Notes: generated by a model from the sequence alone, not told the origin. A DNA stretch of 38,140 nucleotides from Caldilineaceae bacterium (GCA_028819675.1 JAPPKT010000338.1:1-38140); one strand, 5' to 3'; shown: positions 23,541 to 35,876, counted from the first letter of the stretch. A program made the numbers and translations.

Positions 23541-26500
23541 ATGAAGCCTTCTTTTCGTATGCTGGCTGCTGTGGCTGTTATATGTGTCTTGGCCGTTGTC
23601 TGGAGAACGCCTAGTGCGCTCGCGTCAACACCTGTTCCTACGCCTGGAGCCACGGACAGGGACGTGTTGGTGGCGCTCTACCATGCGACCGACGGCGACA
23701 ACTGGACGAACAACGATAGCTGGCTTTCGAACGCGCCGGTCGGCACCTGGTATGGCGTCACTGCGAATGAAAGCGGCAGGGTTATTGGACTCGGCCTCGC
23801 GTACAACAATCTGAGCGGGACAGTTCCACCGGAATTGGGCAAACTTACCGCACTGACGCACCTTCACCTCCGCTGGAATCAGTTGAGCGGGACGATTCCA
23901 CCGGAACTAGGCATCCTCACCGCACTGACGTACCTTGACCTCGGTTGGAATCAGTTGAGCGGGACAGTTCCACCGGAACTGGGCAACCTCGCTAATTTAG
24001 ATGCATTGTACCTCGCCGGCAACAGGCTGAGAGGATGCCTGCCTGCTGTATGGAAATTTGTCGTGGAAAACGACCTCGAACGGCTTGATCTGCCATACTG
24101 CGCCGCGGTCCCGTTGAAAGTTTCCGCTGCCGCCGTCAGGGACAGAGACGCCTTGGTCGCGCTTTATTGGGCTGCGGATGGCGAAAAATGGACCAATAAC
24201 GACAACTGGCTTTCCGACGCACCACTCGGCACCTGGTATGGTGTCACTGCGGATGAGAGCGGTCGCGTCATTGATCTCGACCTCAGGCACAACGATCTGA
24301 GGGGGACGATCCCACCGAAACTGGGCAACCTCACAGCACTGGCGAGCCTCAGCCTCAGCGGCAACGATCTGAGCGGGACAGTTCCCCCGGAACTAGGCAA
24401 TCTTACCGCACTGGCGGCCCTCAACCTCAGCGGCAACGACCTGAGCGGGACGATTCCACCGGAACTAGGTAATCTTACCGCACTAACGGAACTCAACCTC
24501 CGCTGGAACCAATTGAGCGGAACGCTCCCACCGGAACTGGGTAACCTCGCTAATCTGGATGCATTGTACATCGCCGGCAACGGGCTGAGAGGATGCCTGC
24601 CTGCTGTATGGAAATATGTCGTGGAAAACGACCTCTACTGGCTTGATCTGCCATTCTGCGCCGCGGCCTCATCAATACTTTCCGCTGCGGCCGTCAGAGA
24701 CAGAGACGTCTTGGTTGCGCTTTATTGGGCTGCGGGTGGCAATAGGTGGACCGCCAATGCCAACTGGCTTTCCACCGCGCCGATCGGCACCTGGTATGGT
24801 GTCACTACGGATGAGAGCGGCAGGGTCATTGAACTCGACCTTTGGTTCAACAATTTGGGGGGGACGATTCCACCAGAACTGGGTAACCTCACAGCACTGA
24901 CGGAACTCAGACTCAACGGCAACAATTTGAGGGGGACGATTCCACCAGAACTTGGCAACCTTACCGCACTGACGGTCCTCAACCTCAGCAAAAATCAACT
25001 GAGCGGGACAGTTCCACCGGAACTGGGGAACCTTACCGCATTGACGGCCCTCAGACTCAGCAGCAACGATCTGAGCGGGACAGTTCCATCGGAACTGAGC
25101 AACCTCACCGCACTGACGAACCTTGACCTCGGTTGGAATCAGTTGAGTGGGACGATTTCACCGGCACTGGGCAACCTCGCTAGTTTAGATGCATTGTACC
25201 TCGCCGGCAACAGGCTGAAAGGATGCCTGCCTGCTGTATGGAAATATGCCGACTACAACGATCTCGACCAACTTGGTCTGCCATATTGCGCTGAGGCCAC
25301 GTCGGCTCACTCCGCTGCCTCGGACAGAGATGTCTTGGTCGCGCTTTACTGGGCTACGGATGGCGACAACTGGAGGGACAGCGACAACTGGCTTTCCGAC
25401 GCGCCGCTCGGCACCTGGTATGGTGTCACCACGGATGAGAGCGGCAGGATTATTGAACTCGTCCTCTGGTTCAACGATCTGAGTGGGCCAATTCCACCAG
25501 CACTGGGCAACCTCACCGCACTGACGAGCCTCAGACTCAACGGCAACAATCTGAGCGGGCCGATTCCACCGGAACTGGGCAACCTTACCGCACTGACGGC
25601 CCTCAACCTCAGCGGCAACAATCTGAGCGGAACAGTTCCACCGGAACTGGGCAATCTCGGTAAACTGGATGCATTGTACCTCGCCGGCAACAGGTTGACA
25701 GGATGCCAGCTCGCTGTATGGAAATATGCCGACTACAACGATCTCGACCAGCTTGGTCTGCCATACTGCGCCGCGGCCATGCCGACTCACTCCACTGCCT
25801 CGGACAGAGATGTCTTGATCTCGCTTTATTGGACTACGGATGGCAATAAATGGACCAATAACGACAACTGGCTTTCCGACGCGCCGCTCGGCACCTGGCA
25901 TGGTGTCACTACGGATGAGAGCGGTCGCGTCATTGAACTCGACCTCTGGTACAACAATCTGAGCGGGACAGTTCCACCGGAGCTGGGCAACCTCACCGCA
26001 CTAACGGACCTCGGTCTCGGAGGGAACCAGCTGAGCGGGACAGTTCCTGCCGAGTTGAGTACCCTTACCGCACTGACGAGCCTCAGCCTCAGCAGCAACG
26101 CTTTGAGCGGGACAGTTCCACCAGAACTGGGTAACCTTGCCGCACTGACGAACCTTTACCTCGGCTGGAATCAATTGAGCGGGACAATTCCACCGGAACT
26201 AGCCAACCTCACCGCACTGACGGACCTCGGTCTCAGCGACAACAATCTGAGCGGGACAGTTCCACCAGAACTAGGCAACCTCACCGCACTGACGAACCTT
26301 TACCTCGGCTGGAATCAGTTGAGCGGGACGATTCCACCGGAACTAGCCAACCTCACCAATTTGGATAAATTATACATCTCCGGCAACCAACTGAGCGGAT
26401 GTCTGCCTGCTGTATGGAAATATGTCGTGGAAAACGACCTCCACCGGCTTGATCTGCCATACTGCGCCGCGGCCACGCCGGCTCACTCCGCTGCCACGGA

Positions 26501-29500
26501 CAGAGATGTCTTGGTCGCGCTTTATTGGGCTACGGATGGCGACAACTGGAGGGACAGCGACAACTGGCTGACCGAGGCGCCAATGGGTATGTGGCACGGC
26601 GTCACCACGGATGAAAGCGGGCGGGTCATTGAGCTTGACCTCTGGGCCAACAACCTGAGCGGCACGATTCCCCCCGAACTTGGCAACCTCACCAACTTGG
26701 GAAAGTTGATTCTCCCAAGCAACGAACTGAGCGGCTCAATTCCGCCTGAGTTAAGCAATCTCACCAACCTTGAATCGTTGCAACTCTGGAATAACCAGTT
26801 AAGCGGTCCAATACCTTCAGCATTGGGCAACCTCTCTAGCCTTACGTCGTTGTCCCTCGGGAGCAATCAGTTGGAAGGGATGATTCCGTCTGAGTTGAGC
26901 AGACTCAACAATCTGTCGGATCTGGATCTCGGGGGCAACCGGTTGAGCGGCCCAATACCCCCAGCGTTGGGTAATCTCACGAACCTTGAATCGTTATCTC
27001 TCGGGAGCAATCAGTTGGAAGGAACGATTCCATCTGAGTTGAGCAGACTCAACAGTCTGTCAAGCCTGGATCTCGGAGGCAACCGGTTGAGCGGGACGAT
27101 TCCGCCCGAACTGGGCAACCTTACCAATTTGTCAAGTCTGAGTCTCGGCGACAATCGGTTAATTGGGGCGATCCCATTCGAGTTGAGCAACCTCACGAAC
27201 CTGGAGTCGTTGTCGCTCGGGGGCAATCAGTTGGGCGGCACGATTCCGTCGGAGTTAAGCAGGCTCAGCAACTTAAAATCGCTGTCGCTTTCAGGAAATA
27301 GATTAAAAGGCTCAATTCCGTCAGAACTGGCAAAACTAACCAGCTTGAGCCGTCTTGCTCTTTCAGGGAATCTGTTGAACGGCTCAATTCCATTAGAACT
27401 GGGCAACCTCACCAGCCTCTGGGCGCTAGATCTCTCAGCGAACCGGTTAAGCGGCTCAATTCCGTCGGAACTATCAAGACTAACCAGCTTGAGATCGCTT
27501 ATTCTTTCAGAGAATCTGTTGAACGGCTCGATTCCGCCGGCACTGGGCAACCTCGCTAATTTGACGAGGCTGGACCTTGAAGACAACCATCTGATCGGGA
27601 CAGTGCCAACGCAGCTGGGCAACCTCACCAACTTGGAGGTGTGGTATCTAGCCGGCAACAGGCTGGAGGGTTGCGTGCCCGAGGGTTGGCAAGATGTCAG
27701 GGCGAATGACTTCAACGATCTCGGAGTAAGCTTCTGCAATGCGCCCCCGCCGCACACCGTTGCTAGCGACAGAGAGGCTCTTATCGCGCTCTACCGGTCT
27801 GCGAACGGCGACTACTGGTTCAATAACAGCAATTGGCTTTCCGACGCTCCCCTGAACACCTGGTACGGTGTCGCCACGAATGAAAACGGTCGGGTCATTG
27901 GCCTCAATCTCAGCGAAAATGGGTTGAGGGGTACGATTCCGACCGAACTGGGCAACCTCACCAACCTGGCAGGGTTGTACCTCGACTCGAATCAGTTATG
28001 CGGAACGGTCCCACCAGCGTTGGGCAAACTCTCGAATTTGACAGAGTTAATCCTCTTTTCAAATCAGTTGCAAGGAACAGTTCCGCCAGAGATGGGGAAT
28101 CTCACCAACTTAGAGATACTGTACCTCGACTCGAATCAGTTATCCGGTGCGATTCCTCCGGAGTTGAACAACCTCACCAGCTTGTCTGAGTGGGGCATCT
28201 CGGGGAATCAGCTAAGCGGATGCGTGCCCGCAGCATGGCGGAGTGAATGGGGATGGGGGAGTGATTTGGAGAAACTTGGTCTGTCGTACTGCGACGCGCC
28301 CTCATCGCCACATCTCGTTACCGACGACAGAGACGTCTTAATCGCGTTCTACCGGTCTGCGAACGGCGACAACTGGATCAATAACAGCAACTGGCTTTCC
28401 GACGCTCCCTTAAACACCTGGTACGGTATCACCACAGACGATAGCGGTCACGTAACTGAACTGGAACTTGGGCTCAATGGGTTGAGCGGAGCGATTCCGT
28501 CCGAACTCGGTACACTCGGCCATTTGGAAAGGTTGAGTCTGCACGGCAACGCGTTGCGTGGTGAGATCCCTTGGGAACTAAGCGCCCTTGTCAACCTGAC
28601 AAGCCTGAATCTCTCGGAAAACCAGTTAGACGGGACGATTCCGCGGGCGTTGGGCAACCTCACCAACTTGGAAGTGGGGTACCTTTCCGGAAACAGGCTG
28701 GATGGATGCCTGCCCGCGGTTTGGCTAGGTGTCGGGACAAATGACTTCGACGAACTCGGATTGGTCTTCTGTACCGCGCCTTTGCCGTCTCTTGCCACTG
28801 TCACTGACGAGGACGCACTCATTGCATTTTACCGAGCTACGGACGGCGACTACTGGACTGACAACAGCAATTGGCTTTCCGACGCCCCCTTGAACACTTG
28901 GTACGGTGTCACCACGGACGAAGACGGTCGGGTTATTCTCCTCGATCTCAGAGAAAATGGGTTGTGGGGTTCGCTTCCGTCCGAACTGGGCAACCTCACC
29001 AATCTTCAAGGACTCAATCTCTCCGATAATCAGTTGAATGGAACGATTCCGTCAGAATTAGGTTACCTCGCTAATCTAACATGGTTGGGCCTTGACTCGA
29101 ATCAGTTATGCGGCACGATCCCGTCAGAATTGGGTAACCTCACCAGTTTGACAGAGTTATACCTCGGTTCAAATCAGTTGCAAGGAACAGTTCCGACAGA
29201 GATGGGGAATCTCACCAACTTGGAGGTACTGTATCTCGACTCGAATCAGTTATCCGGCACGATTCCTACGGAGCTGAACAACCTCACCAACTTGTATGAG
29301 TGGAGCCTCTTGGGGAATCAGATGAGCGGGTGCGTGCCCGAAGCCTGGAGGGATGAAGGGTGGAGTGACTGGGAGAATGACTGGGAGATACTTGGTCTCC
29401 CATATTGCGCCGCGCCCTCGCCGCCACTTACCGTCGCCGCCCTATCCGCGTTCTACTGGTCTGCGAACGGCGACAGCTGGAGGGACAAAGACAACTGGCT

Positions 29501-30032
29501 TTCCGACGCACCCTTGAACACCTGGTACGGTGTCATCACGGACGAAAGTGGCCGGGTCACTGGACTGGAACTCCCTTATAACGGATTAAGCGGTACGATT
29601 GCATCCGAACTGGGTACGCTCGGCCATTTGGAAAGGCTGCTTTTGCACGGCAATGCGTTGCGCGGCGGGATCCCGCCGGAACTGGGCAATCTCTCCAGCC
29701 TGACAAGACTTTCTCTCTGGGATAATCAGCTGGATGGAACTATCCCTTCCGAGTTGGGCAACCTCGCCAACCTGGAATGGCTATACCTCGACTCGAATCA
29801 GTTGCGCGGCACAGTTCCTCCAGAGTTGGGCAATCTTACCAACTTGGCGGTGTTGTGGCTTGACTCAAATCAGCTGCACGGGACAGTTCCTCTGGAGTTG
29901 GGCAACCTCACCAACCTGCTTGGGTTGCGTCTATCGGGGAATCAGCTAAGCGGATGCGTGCCTGCGGCATGGCGGAATGTGGTGGAAAGTGATTTGGCGG
30001 AGATTGGTCTGCCATACTGCGCCGCGCCATAA
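23541..30032 (+). CDS. Giant secreted leucine-rich-repeat protein, ten modules
   Basis: A 2163-residue protein with signal peptide (MLAAVAVICVLAVVW...ALAS) and no visible C-terminal anchor. It consists of ten modules. Each begins with an LRR N-cap (DRDVLVALYWATDGDNWTNN, NWLSDAPLGTWYGVT, ESGRVIELDL), continues with 24-residue plant-type LRRs (LSGTIPPELGNLTALTxLxL), and ends in a C-cap with GCLPAVWKY...LPYC. By eye there are about 62 LRRs: 4, 5, 6, 4, 7, 15, 5, 4, 6, 6. Module starts are near 23654, 24141, 24699, 25323, 25803, 26499, 27768, 28325, 28805 and 29440. It probably binds proteins or glycans outside the cell. The start could also be ATG 23493; none has a strong ribosome site. Confidence 0.93.
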   Translation: MKPSFRMLAAVAVICVLAVVWRTPSALASTPVPTPGATDRDVLVALYHATDGDNWTNNDSWLSNAPVGTWYGVTANESGRVIGLGLAYNNLSGTVPPELGKLTALTHLHLRWNQLSGTIPPELGILTALTYLDLGWNQLSGTVPPELGNLANLDALYLAGNRLRGCLPAVWKFVVENDLERLDLPYCAAVPLKVSAAAVRDRDALVALYWAADGEKWTNNDNWLSDAPLGTWYGVTADESGRVIDLDLRHNDLRGTIPPKLGNLTALASLSLSGNDLSGTVPPELGNLTALAALNLSGNDLSGTIPPELGNLTALTELNLRWNQLSGTLPPELGNLANLDALYIAGNGLRGCLPAVWKYVVENDLYWLDLPFCAAASSILSAAAVRDRDVLVALYWAAGGNRWTANANWLSTAPIGTWYGVTTDESGRVIELDLWFNNLGGTIPPELGNLTALTELRLNGNNLRGTIPPELGNLTALTVLNLSKNQLSGTVPPELGNLTALTALRLSSNDLSGTVPSELSNLTALTNLDLGWNQLSGTISPALGNLASLDALYLAGNRLKGCLPAVWKYADYNDLDQLGLPYCAEATSAHSAASDRDVLVALYWATDGDNWRDSDNWLSDAPLGTWYGVTTDESGRIIELVLWFNDLSGPIPPALGNLTALTSLRLNGNNLSGPIPPELGNLTALTALNLSGNNLSGTVPPELGNLGKLDALYLAGNRLTGCQLAVWKYADYNDLDQLGLPYCAAAMPTHSTASDRDVLISLYWTTDGNKWTNNDNWLSDAPLGTWHGVTTDESGRVIELDLWYNNLSGTVPPELGNLTALTDLGLGGNQLSGTVPAELSTLTALTSLSLSSNALSGTVPPELGNLAALTNLYLGWNQLSGTIPPELANLTALTDLGLSDNNLSGTVPPELGNLTALTNLYLGWNQLSGTIPPELANLTNLDKLYISGNQLSGCLPAVWKYVVENDLHRLDLPYCAAATPAHSAATDRDVLVALYWATDGDNWRDSDNWLTEAPMGMWHGVTTDESGRVIELDLWANNLSGTIPPELGNLTNLGKLILPSNELSGSIPPELSNLTNLESLQLWNNQLSGPIPSALGNLSSLTSLSLGSNQLEGMIPSELSRLNNLSDLDLGGNRLSGPIPPALGNLTNLESLSLGSNQLEGTIPSELSRLNSLSSLDLGGNRLSGTIPPELGNLTNLSSLSLGDNRLIGAIPFELSNLTNLESLSLGGNQLGGTIPSELSRLSNLKSLSLSGNRLKGSIPSELAKLTSLSRLALSGNLLNGSIPLELGNLTSLWALDLSANRLSGSIPSELSRLTSLRSLILSENLLNGSIPPALGNLANLTRLDLEDNHLIGTVPTQLGNLTNLEVWYLAGNRLEGCVPEGWQDVRANDFNDLGVSFCNAPPPHTVASDREALIALYRSANGDYWFNNSNWLSDAPLNTWYGVATNENGRVIGLNLSENGLRGTIPTELGNLTNLAGLYLDSNQLCGTVPPALGKLSNLTELILFSNQLQGTVPPEMGNLTNLEILYLDSNQLSGAIPPELNNLTSLSEWGISGNQLSGCVPAAWRSEWGWGSDLEKLGLSYCDAPSSPHLVTDDRDVLIAFYRSANGDNWINNSNWLSDAPLNTWYGITTDDSGHVTELELGLNGLSGAIPSELGTLGHLERLSLHGNALRGEIPWELSALVNLTSLNLSENQLDGTIPRALGNLTNLEVGYLSGNRLDGCLPAVWLGVGTNDFDELGLVFCTAPLPSLATVTDEDALIAFYRATDGDYWTDNSNWLSDAPLNTWYGVTTDEDGRVILLDLRENGLWGSLPSELGNLTNLQGLNLSDNQLNGTIPSELGYLANLTWLGLDSNQLCGTIPSELGNLTSLTELYLGSNQLQGTVPTEMGNLTNLEVLYLDSNQLSGTIPTELNNLTNLYEWSLLGNQMSGCVPEAWRDEGWSDWENDWEILGLPYCAAPSPPLTVAALSAFYWSANGDSWRDKDNWLSDAPLNTWYGVITDESGRVTGLELPYNGLSGTIASELGTLGHLERLLLHGNALRGGIPPELGNLSSLTRLSLWDNQLDGTIPSELGNLANLEWLYLDSNQLRGTVPPELGNLTNLAVLWLDSNQLHGTVPLELGNLTNLLGLRLSGNQLSGCVPAAWRNVVESDLAEIGLPYCAAP

Positions 30033-30061
30033 CCACTTAGCGGAGGCGGGGAACAGAGGAT

Positions 30062-30799
30062 ATGGGACCTCGACCAGGACAAGAGATGGACACGAAGGGC
30101 AGGCCCCCAGACGCGCCGGCGGCAGCGGCGATACGGTATGCAGGACTGGGATTCCTGGTGGGATTTCTGCTGTGCGCGATCGTGGCGGGGGCTTTGATGT
30201 GGCAGCTGCAGCGGCCTACGCCGCCCCCGATCGTGCTGCACTCGCTGCCGACCCCGGACCCGACGGAAACGCCGGCGCCGACTGCCACGCCCGGTCCGCT
30301 TGTCGTCTTCGTGAGCGGCGGCGTGCACAGCCCGGGCATGTACGAAGTGCCGGCGGGCGCGCGCGTGGGTGACGCGCTGGCCAAGGCGGGCGGTCTGGTG
30401 GCGGATACGGACCCGGCTCTCGTCAACCAGGCGGAGCTTCTTTTCGACGGCGCGCAGGTTCATGTGCCTCTGCCGCAATCCCCGGGGGCAGAGGCCGCGT
30501 CGACAAGCGGGGCGCTCTCTACAGAAGCGCCCTCTACCCAAGCGCCCTCTACCGGCCTGTCGGGGCAATCGTCCGCGACGGCCGCGGGGGCGTCCTCCAG
30601 CGCGTCAAGCGGCGGGTTGATCAATGTCAACACGGCCTCCCTTGAACTGCTCGATACGCTTCCCGGCATCGGCCCGGCCAAAGCGGCAGCGATCATCGCG
30701 GAGCGGCCCTTTAATTCGGTCGAGGAGTTGGAGCGGGTGCCCGGTATTGGTCCCAAGACCCTGGCGAACATCGCGCCGCTGGTTAAGGTTCGCGATTAG
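30062..30799 (+). CDS. comEA: Competence protein ComEA
   Basis: A 245-residue DNA-uptake receptor. One membrane segment (YAGLGFLVGFLLCAIVAGALMW) is followed by a Pro/Thr linker, then a SLBB domain (VVFVSGGVHSPGMYEVPAGARVGDALAKAGG). A Ser/Thr/Ala-rich spacer comes next, and the C-terminal helix-hairpin-helix DNA-binding domain (INVNTASLELLDTLPGIGPAKAAAIIAER and VPGIGPKTLANI). It binds incoming double-stranded DNA and passes it to ComEC, encoded about 300 bases downstream on the same strand. ATG 30062 lies 29 bases after the LRR gene, so it may be cotranscribed with it. Confidence 0.95.
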   Translation: MGPRPGQEMDTKGRPPDAPAAAAIRYAGLGFLVGFLLCAIVAGALMWQLQRPTPPPIVLHSLPTPDPTETPAPTATPGPLVVFVSGGVHSPGMYEVPAGARVGDALAKAGGLVADTDPALVNQAELLFDGAQVHVPLPQSPGAEAASTSGALSTEAPSTQAPSTGLSGQSSATAAGASSSASSGGLINVNTASLELLDTLPGIGPAKAAAIIAERPFNSVEELERVPGIGPKTLANIAPLVKVRD

Positions 30800-30878
30800 G
30801 GTTCGTTGACATTTTGGGAAGGCCGCTCAAAATTCAGCAGAAGAGGAAAGCCAGTAGGCCTGACAAAGATTTTTCCGG

Positions 30879-30955
30879 CTTGAATGTTGCCCAAGACAAA
30901 ACCTATTGATCCGCGAAGTCACGCGAAGGGGCGCGAAGAACAGCTTTTTGTCCGT
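30879..30955 (+). repeat. Dispersed repeat copy B (CGCGAAG family)
   Basis: CTTGAATGTTGCCCAAGACAAAACC, then ATTGATCCGCGAAGTCACGC and GAACAGCTTTTTGTCCG. It matches copy A at 9370 closely from CTTGAATGT through the CGCGAAGTCACGCGAAGGGG core. It lies between comEA and comEC, in a 295-base gap with no gene. Confidence 0.75.
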
Positions 30956-31094
30956 CATCACCACGCTGGCGCTTTTTGGATCAGGACCAGGATAATCGAG
31001 ATTCCGGCCAGCCCGCTGTGCGCGTAAGCGTGAACCCTGCACCTTTTTCCTACCACCTCAATGCAATCGCGGCAATGGAACGGCGAGCAGCTGG

Positions 31095-33779
<2,685 letters not shown>

Positions 33780-33797
<18 letters not shown>

Positions 33798-33850
33798 TCC
33801 GCGAAGGGGCGCGAAGAGACACGAAGGAACAGCAAGAGCATCTTCTCTGT
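33780..33850 (+). repeat. Dispersed repeat copy C (CGCGAAG family)
   Basis: GAGACAAAACCGATTGATCC, then GCGAAGGGGCGCGAAGAGAC and ACGAAGGAACAGC. The ATTGATCCGCGAAG core matches copies A and B. It overlaps the comEC stop codon (GATTGA) and is followed by about 260 bases with no gene before the plasmid-like module. Confidence 0.7.
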
Positions 33851-34035
33851 CCTGTCAGGGTAGCTTTGTGCCCGTATTTTCATATTTGAACAGCTTTCGC
33901 CCAATGTCCACGAAACCTAACCTGGGAATGGTGCGTTGCCCAGCAGCACAATCTGTTCTTTGAACACAGGTTCAGAGGCCAGGCGTAGAGTCAATTCAGA
34001 AGCAATTACACATTATTTACACCTGCAAATCAGGA
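33851..34035. other. Gene-free junction between comEC and replication module
   Basis: No gene on either strand. It is AT-richer toward 34020. No tRNA gene or obvious attachment duplication was found by eye. The left edge of the putative integrated element should lie in or near this stretch. Confidence 0.4.
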
Positions 34036-34064
34036 TTGTACAGTTTATCGGTTCATGGTACTCT
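34036..34064 (+). promoter_or_regulatory. Probable promoter of the copG-like/rep operon
   Basis: TTGTAC (34036-34041) and TACTCT (34059-34064) are separated by exactly 17 bases, about 47 bases before the ribbon-helix-helix gene. A CCTG-caaat-CAGG dyad just upstream (34023-34035) could be an operator. Confidence 0.5.
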
Positions 34065-34110
34065 GAAGAGATACGGCAGGCTGTGCTGTTAGAAGAAGAG
34101 AGAGGGCGAT

Positions 34111-34311
34111 ATGCCGAGTCGAGACGAGAGGCGAGCGGCGCTGCGTAAACGTTCGTCAATTCAGGTGTACGTTACAGCGGAAGATAAGCGACGCATTGAG
34201 GATGCCGCGTTAGCACGAGGCCGCCGTGCCAGCGAATTTTTGCGGGAACTTGCCTTAGCCGAAGCGGAGCGCTTCGAGAAGCGGGTCCGCCGTGAGGGCG
34301 GGACAAGGTGA
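34111..34311 (+). CDS. CopG-like ribbon-helix-helix protein
   Basis: A 66-residue basic protein: strand SSIQVYVTAEDKRRIEDAALARG, then helix RRASEFLRELALAEAERF and a charged tail. This is the RHH fold of plasmid repressors and of MobC-like relaxosome proteins. ATG 34111 has GAGGG 4 bases upstream. Its place at the head of a replication operon, followed by a predicted antisense RNA, argues for a copy-number repressor. A mobilisation accessory role is the alternative, but no relaxase is in the window. Confidence 0.65.
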   Translation: MPSRDERRAALRKRSSIQVYVTAEDKRRIEDAALARGRRASEFLRELALAEAERFEKRVRREGGTR

Positions 34312-34320
34312 GCCGGGAAG

Positions 34321-34383
34321 AAAAAGCCCCGAACCGCGGGCCGGCGGTAACGGGGCAACGTCTCTCAGGGGTGCTGGAGACCT
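34321..34383 (-). ncRNA. Predicted antisense (ct) RNA controlling rep
   Basis: On the minus strand, an extended -10 promoter (TGGTATACT, 34391-34399) sits 7 bases before a likely start near 34383. The transcript would end at a strong terminator: GCCCCG-TT-ACCGC-CGGCCC-GCGGT-T-CGGGGC followed by TTTTT (34356 to 34321). This gives an RNA of about 63 nt, complementary to the mRNA leader between the copG-like gene and repA. Size, position and structure match the countertranscripts of pMV158-type and other plasmids, which block initiator synthesis. The terminator cannot serve a minus-strand protein gene, since none is present. Confidence 0.6.
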
Positions 34384-34390
34384 GCAGATG

Positions 34391-34399
34391 AGTATACCA
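34391..34399 (-). promoter_or_regulatory. Extended -10 promoter of the antisense RNA
   Basis: TGG-TATACT on the minus strand fits the TGnTATAAT extended -10 consensus; the -35 region (TGGGGA at 17 bases) is poor, as is common for extended -10 promoters. Confidence 0.55.
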
Positions 34400-34555
34400 C
34401 ACAAAGACAGAGTTCCCCATACACAGATACCGATAGCAACTCCCGGTGAACCGGCGGCAACGGTCGAATCGGGGCGGACCAGGGTTACGACGTGCTGATC
34501 AAACAGCTGGCAGCCGGCCACGATCCGGCGTCGGCGCCACTACAGGACTCAGAGC

Positions 34556-35872
34556 ATGAATGAGCGACGAAACGGACAACCGCAGATCGCAGCTGCGACA
34601 GAACAGATCCAACCCGATCCCATTGCAATAGCATACGATAAACTTCAGGCCTCGGTGGCAGCCGGCAAAGACGATCCCGACGCCAGGGCCATCCTGCAGG
34701 CCGCGCTGCCTCACAGCAACGACGCGCAGAGTCTGACCGGGCCGGACGTAGCTGAGGCACTGCGTTCAGAGAATGCAATAGAGCAGGAGCGGGCGAGGAC
34801 GAGCATCCGGGCGTTGATCGACCAGCAGATTACAATTCCAGAGGGAGCGCTGATCAGCAACTGGAAACCGGAAGATCTACGGATGTCGCGCCCGTTCATG
34901 CTCGAGGGCTGGCTGCCATCAGGGCGGCCTGCAATCCTCTTCGCTGACGGCGGTGTAGGCAAGACCTGGCTGGCGCTGGCACTCTGCGCGGGAATTGCCC
35001 GCCCACCCGCTACGGGCTCTCAAGGCTGGCTCCACAGCAAAGAAAAGGAGAAGGTGGGCATCCCGGTCATCGGTGAAGAGTTTCGGTCTGGCGCTCCGGT
35101 TCTGTTTGCAACCTACGAAGATGAAATGCCGGACGTGTTTTACCGCCTCTCGGCGATCCGCTTCGGCGGGACGGGTGGACAGCGCGACGCCTGGCGGAAC
35201 TGGGAACTGCCGACCGAGATGCCGGATCTGCAGGTGCTGGATATGGTTGGCCTGGGGCTGGGCCCGTGTTGGGGTACACCGGAGGGTGAACTGACCAACC
35301 GGCGCAACGAACTCCTGCCGGCAGGAGAGGCGGTGCGGAAGGTCGCCGAAGACCACCACGCCCGGTTGCTGGTAATCGACAGCCTGGCCGCGTGCTATGC
35401 CAGCAACGAAAACGGGCGCGGCTCCGTCCACGAGTTCCTGCGTTCCTGGGACGAGTGGGGGCGCGTGCAGAACTGCACAACCCTCTTTATCGCCCACACC
35501 AACAAGGCCGGCGAATTTTCAGGATCGACTGCTTGGCACAACGCGGTGCGCACCCGCTGGCATCTTGGGCATGAGAAGATAGGGATAAAGCCGAAATCCA
35601 ATCAGCCCGATACAAGGGAAAGCGTCCCCGTTCTGACCTGCGAAAAGGTCAACTATGGGGAGAAGCCGGAACACGGCATCTATCTGACCCGCGGCAACGG
35701 CGGACGCTGGGAAGTGATTGCGAGACCGGCGGCAGAAAATGCAGTGCAGGCCAGCGACCCGGACCCAGGGGCGGACGCAATCAGGCTCAATGGGAAAGGC
35801 CGGTCGAAAGGGAGCAATGCGGCCACAGACGTTCTTCGCGACGAAACCAAGCTGAAGAAGCTAGGAGGATGA
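34556..35872 (+). CDS. RepA-like hexameric helicase / AAA ATPase
   Basis: A 438-residue AAA_25/RepA-type ATPase. Walker A is ADGGVGKTWLALALCAGIA, and the Walker B-like strand is HARLLVIDSLAACYA. VLFATYEDEMPDVFYRL and the sensor-like TLFIAHTNKAGEFSGST complete the RecA-fold core, as in the RSF1010 RepA helicase and related plasmid and phage proteins. It probably unwinds the origin for the initiator. The N-terminal 100 residues are unassigned. ATG 34556 has AGGA 8 bases upstream. The next gene starts 4 bases after the stop, with its ribosome site AGGAGG inside this gene's end, so translation is coupled. Confidence 0.82.
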   Translation: MNERRNGQPQIAAATEQIQPDPIAIAYDKLQASVAAGKDDPDARAILQAALPHSNDAQSLTGPDVAEALRSENAIEQERARTSIRALIDQQITIPEGALISNWKPEDLRMSRPFMLEGWLPSGRPAILFADGGVGKTWLALALCAGIARPPATGSQGWLHSKEKEKVGIPVIGEEFRSGAPVLFATYEDEMPDVFYRLSAIRFGGTGGQRDAWRNWELPTEMPDLQVLDMVGLGLGPCWGTPEGELTNRRNELLPAGEAVRKVAEDHHARLLVIDSLAACYASNENGRGSVHEFLRSWDEWGRVQNCTTLFIAHTNKAGEFSGSTAWHNAVRTRWHLGHEKIGIKPKSNQPDTRESVPVLTCEKVNYGEKPEHGIYLTRGNGGRWEVIARPAAENAVQASDPDPGADAIRLNGKGRSKGSNAATDVLRDETKLKKLGG

Positions 35873-35876
35873 GTGC

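Noticed and set aside
30958..31060. Short hydrophobic minus-strand peptide (LAGISIILVLIQKAPAW)
   Set aside because: No ribosome site, start only by GTG, and it lies in repeat-derived DNA between comEA and comEC.
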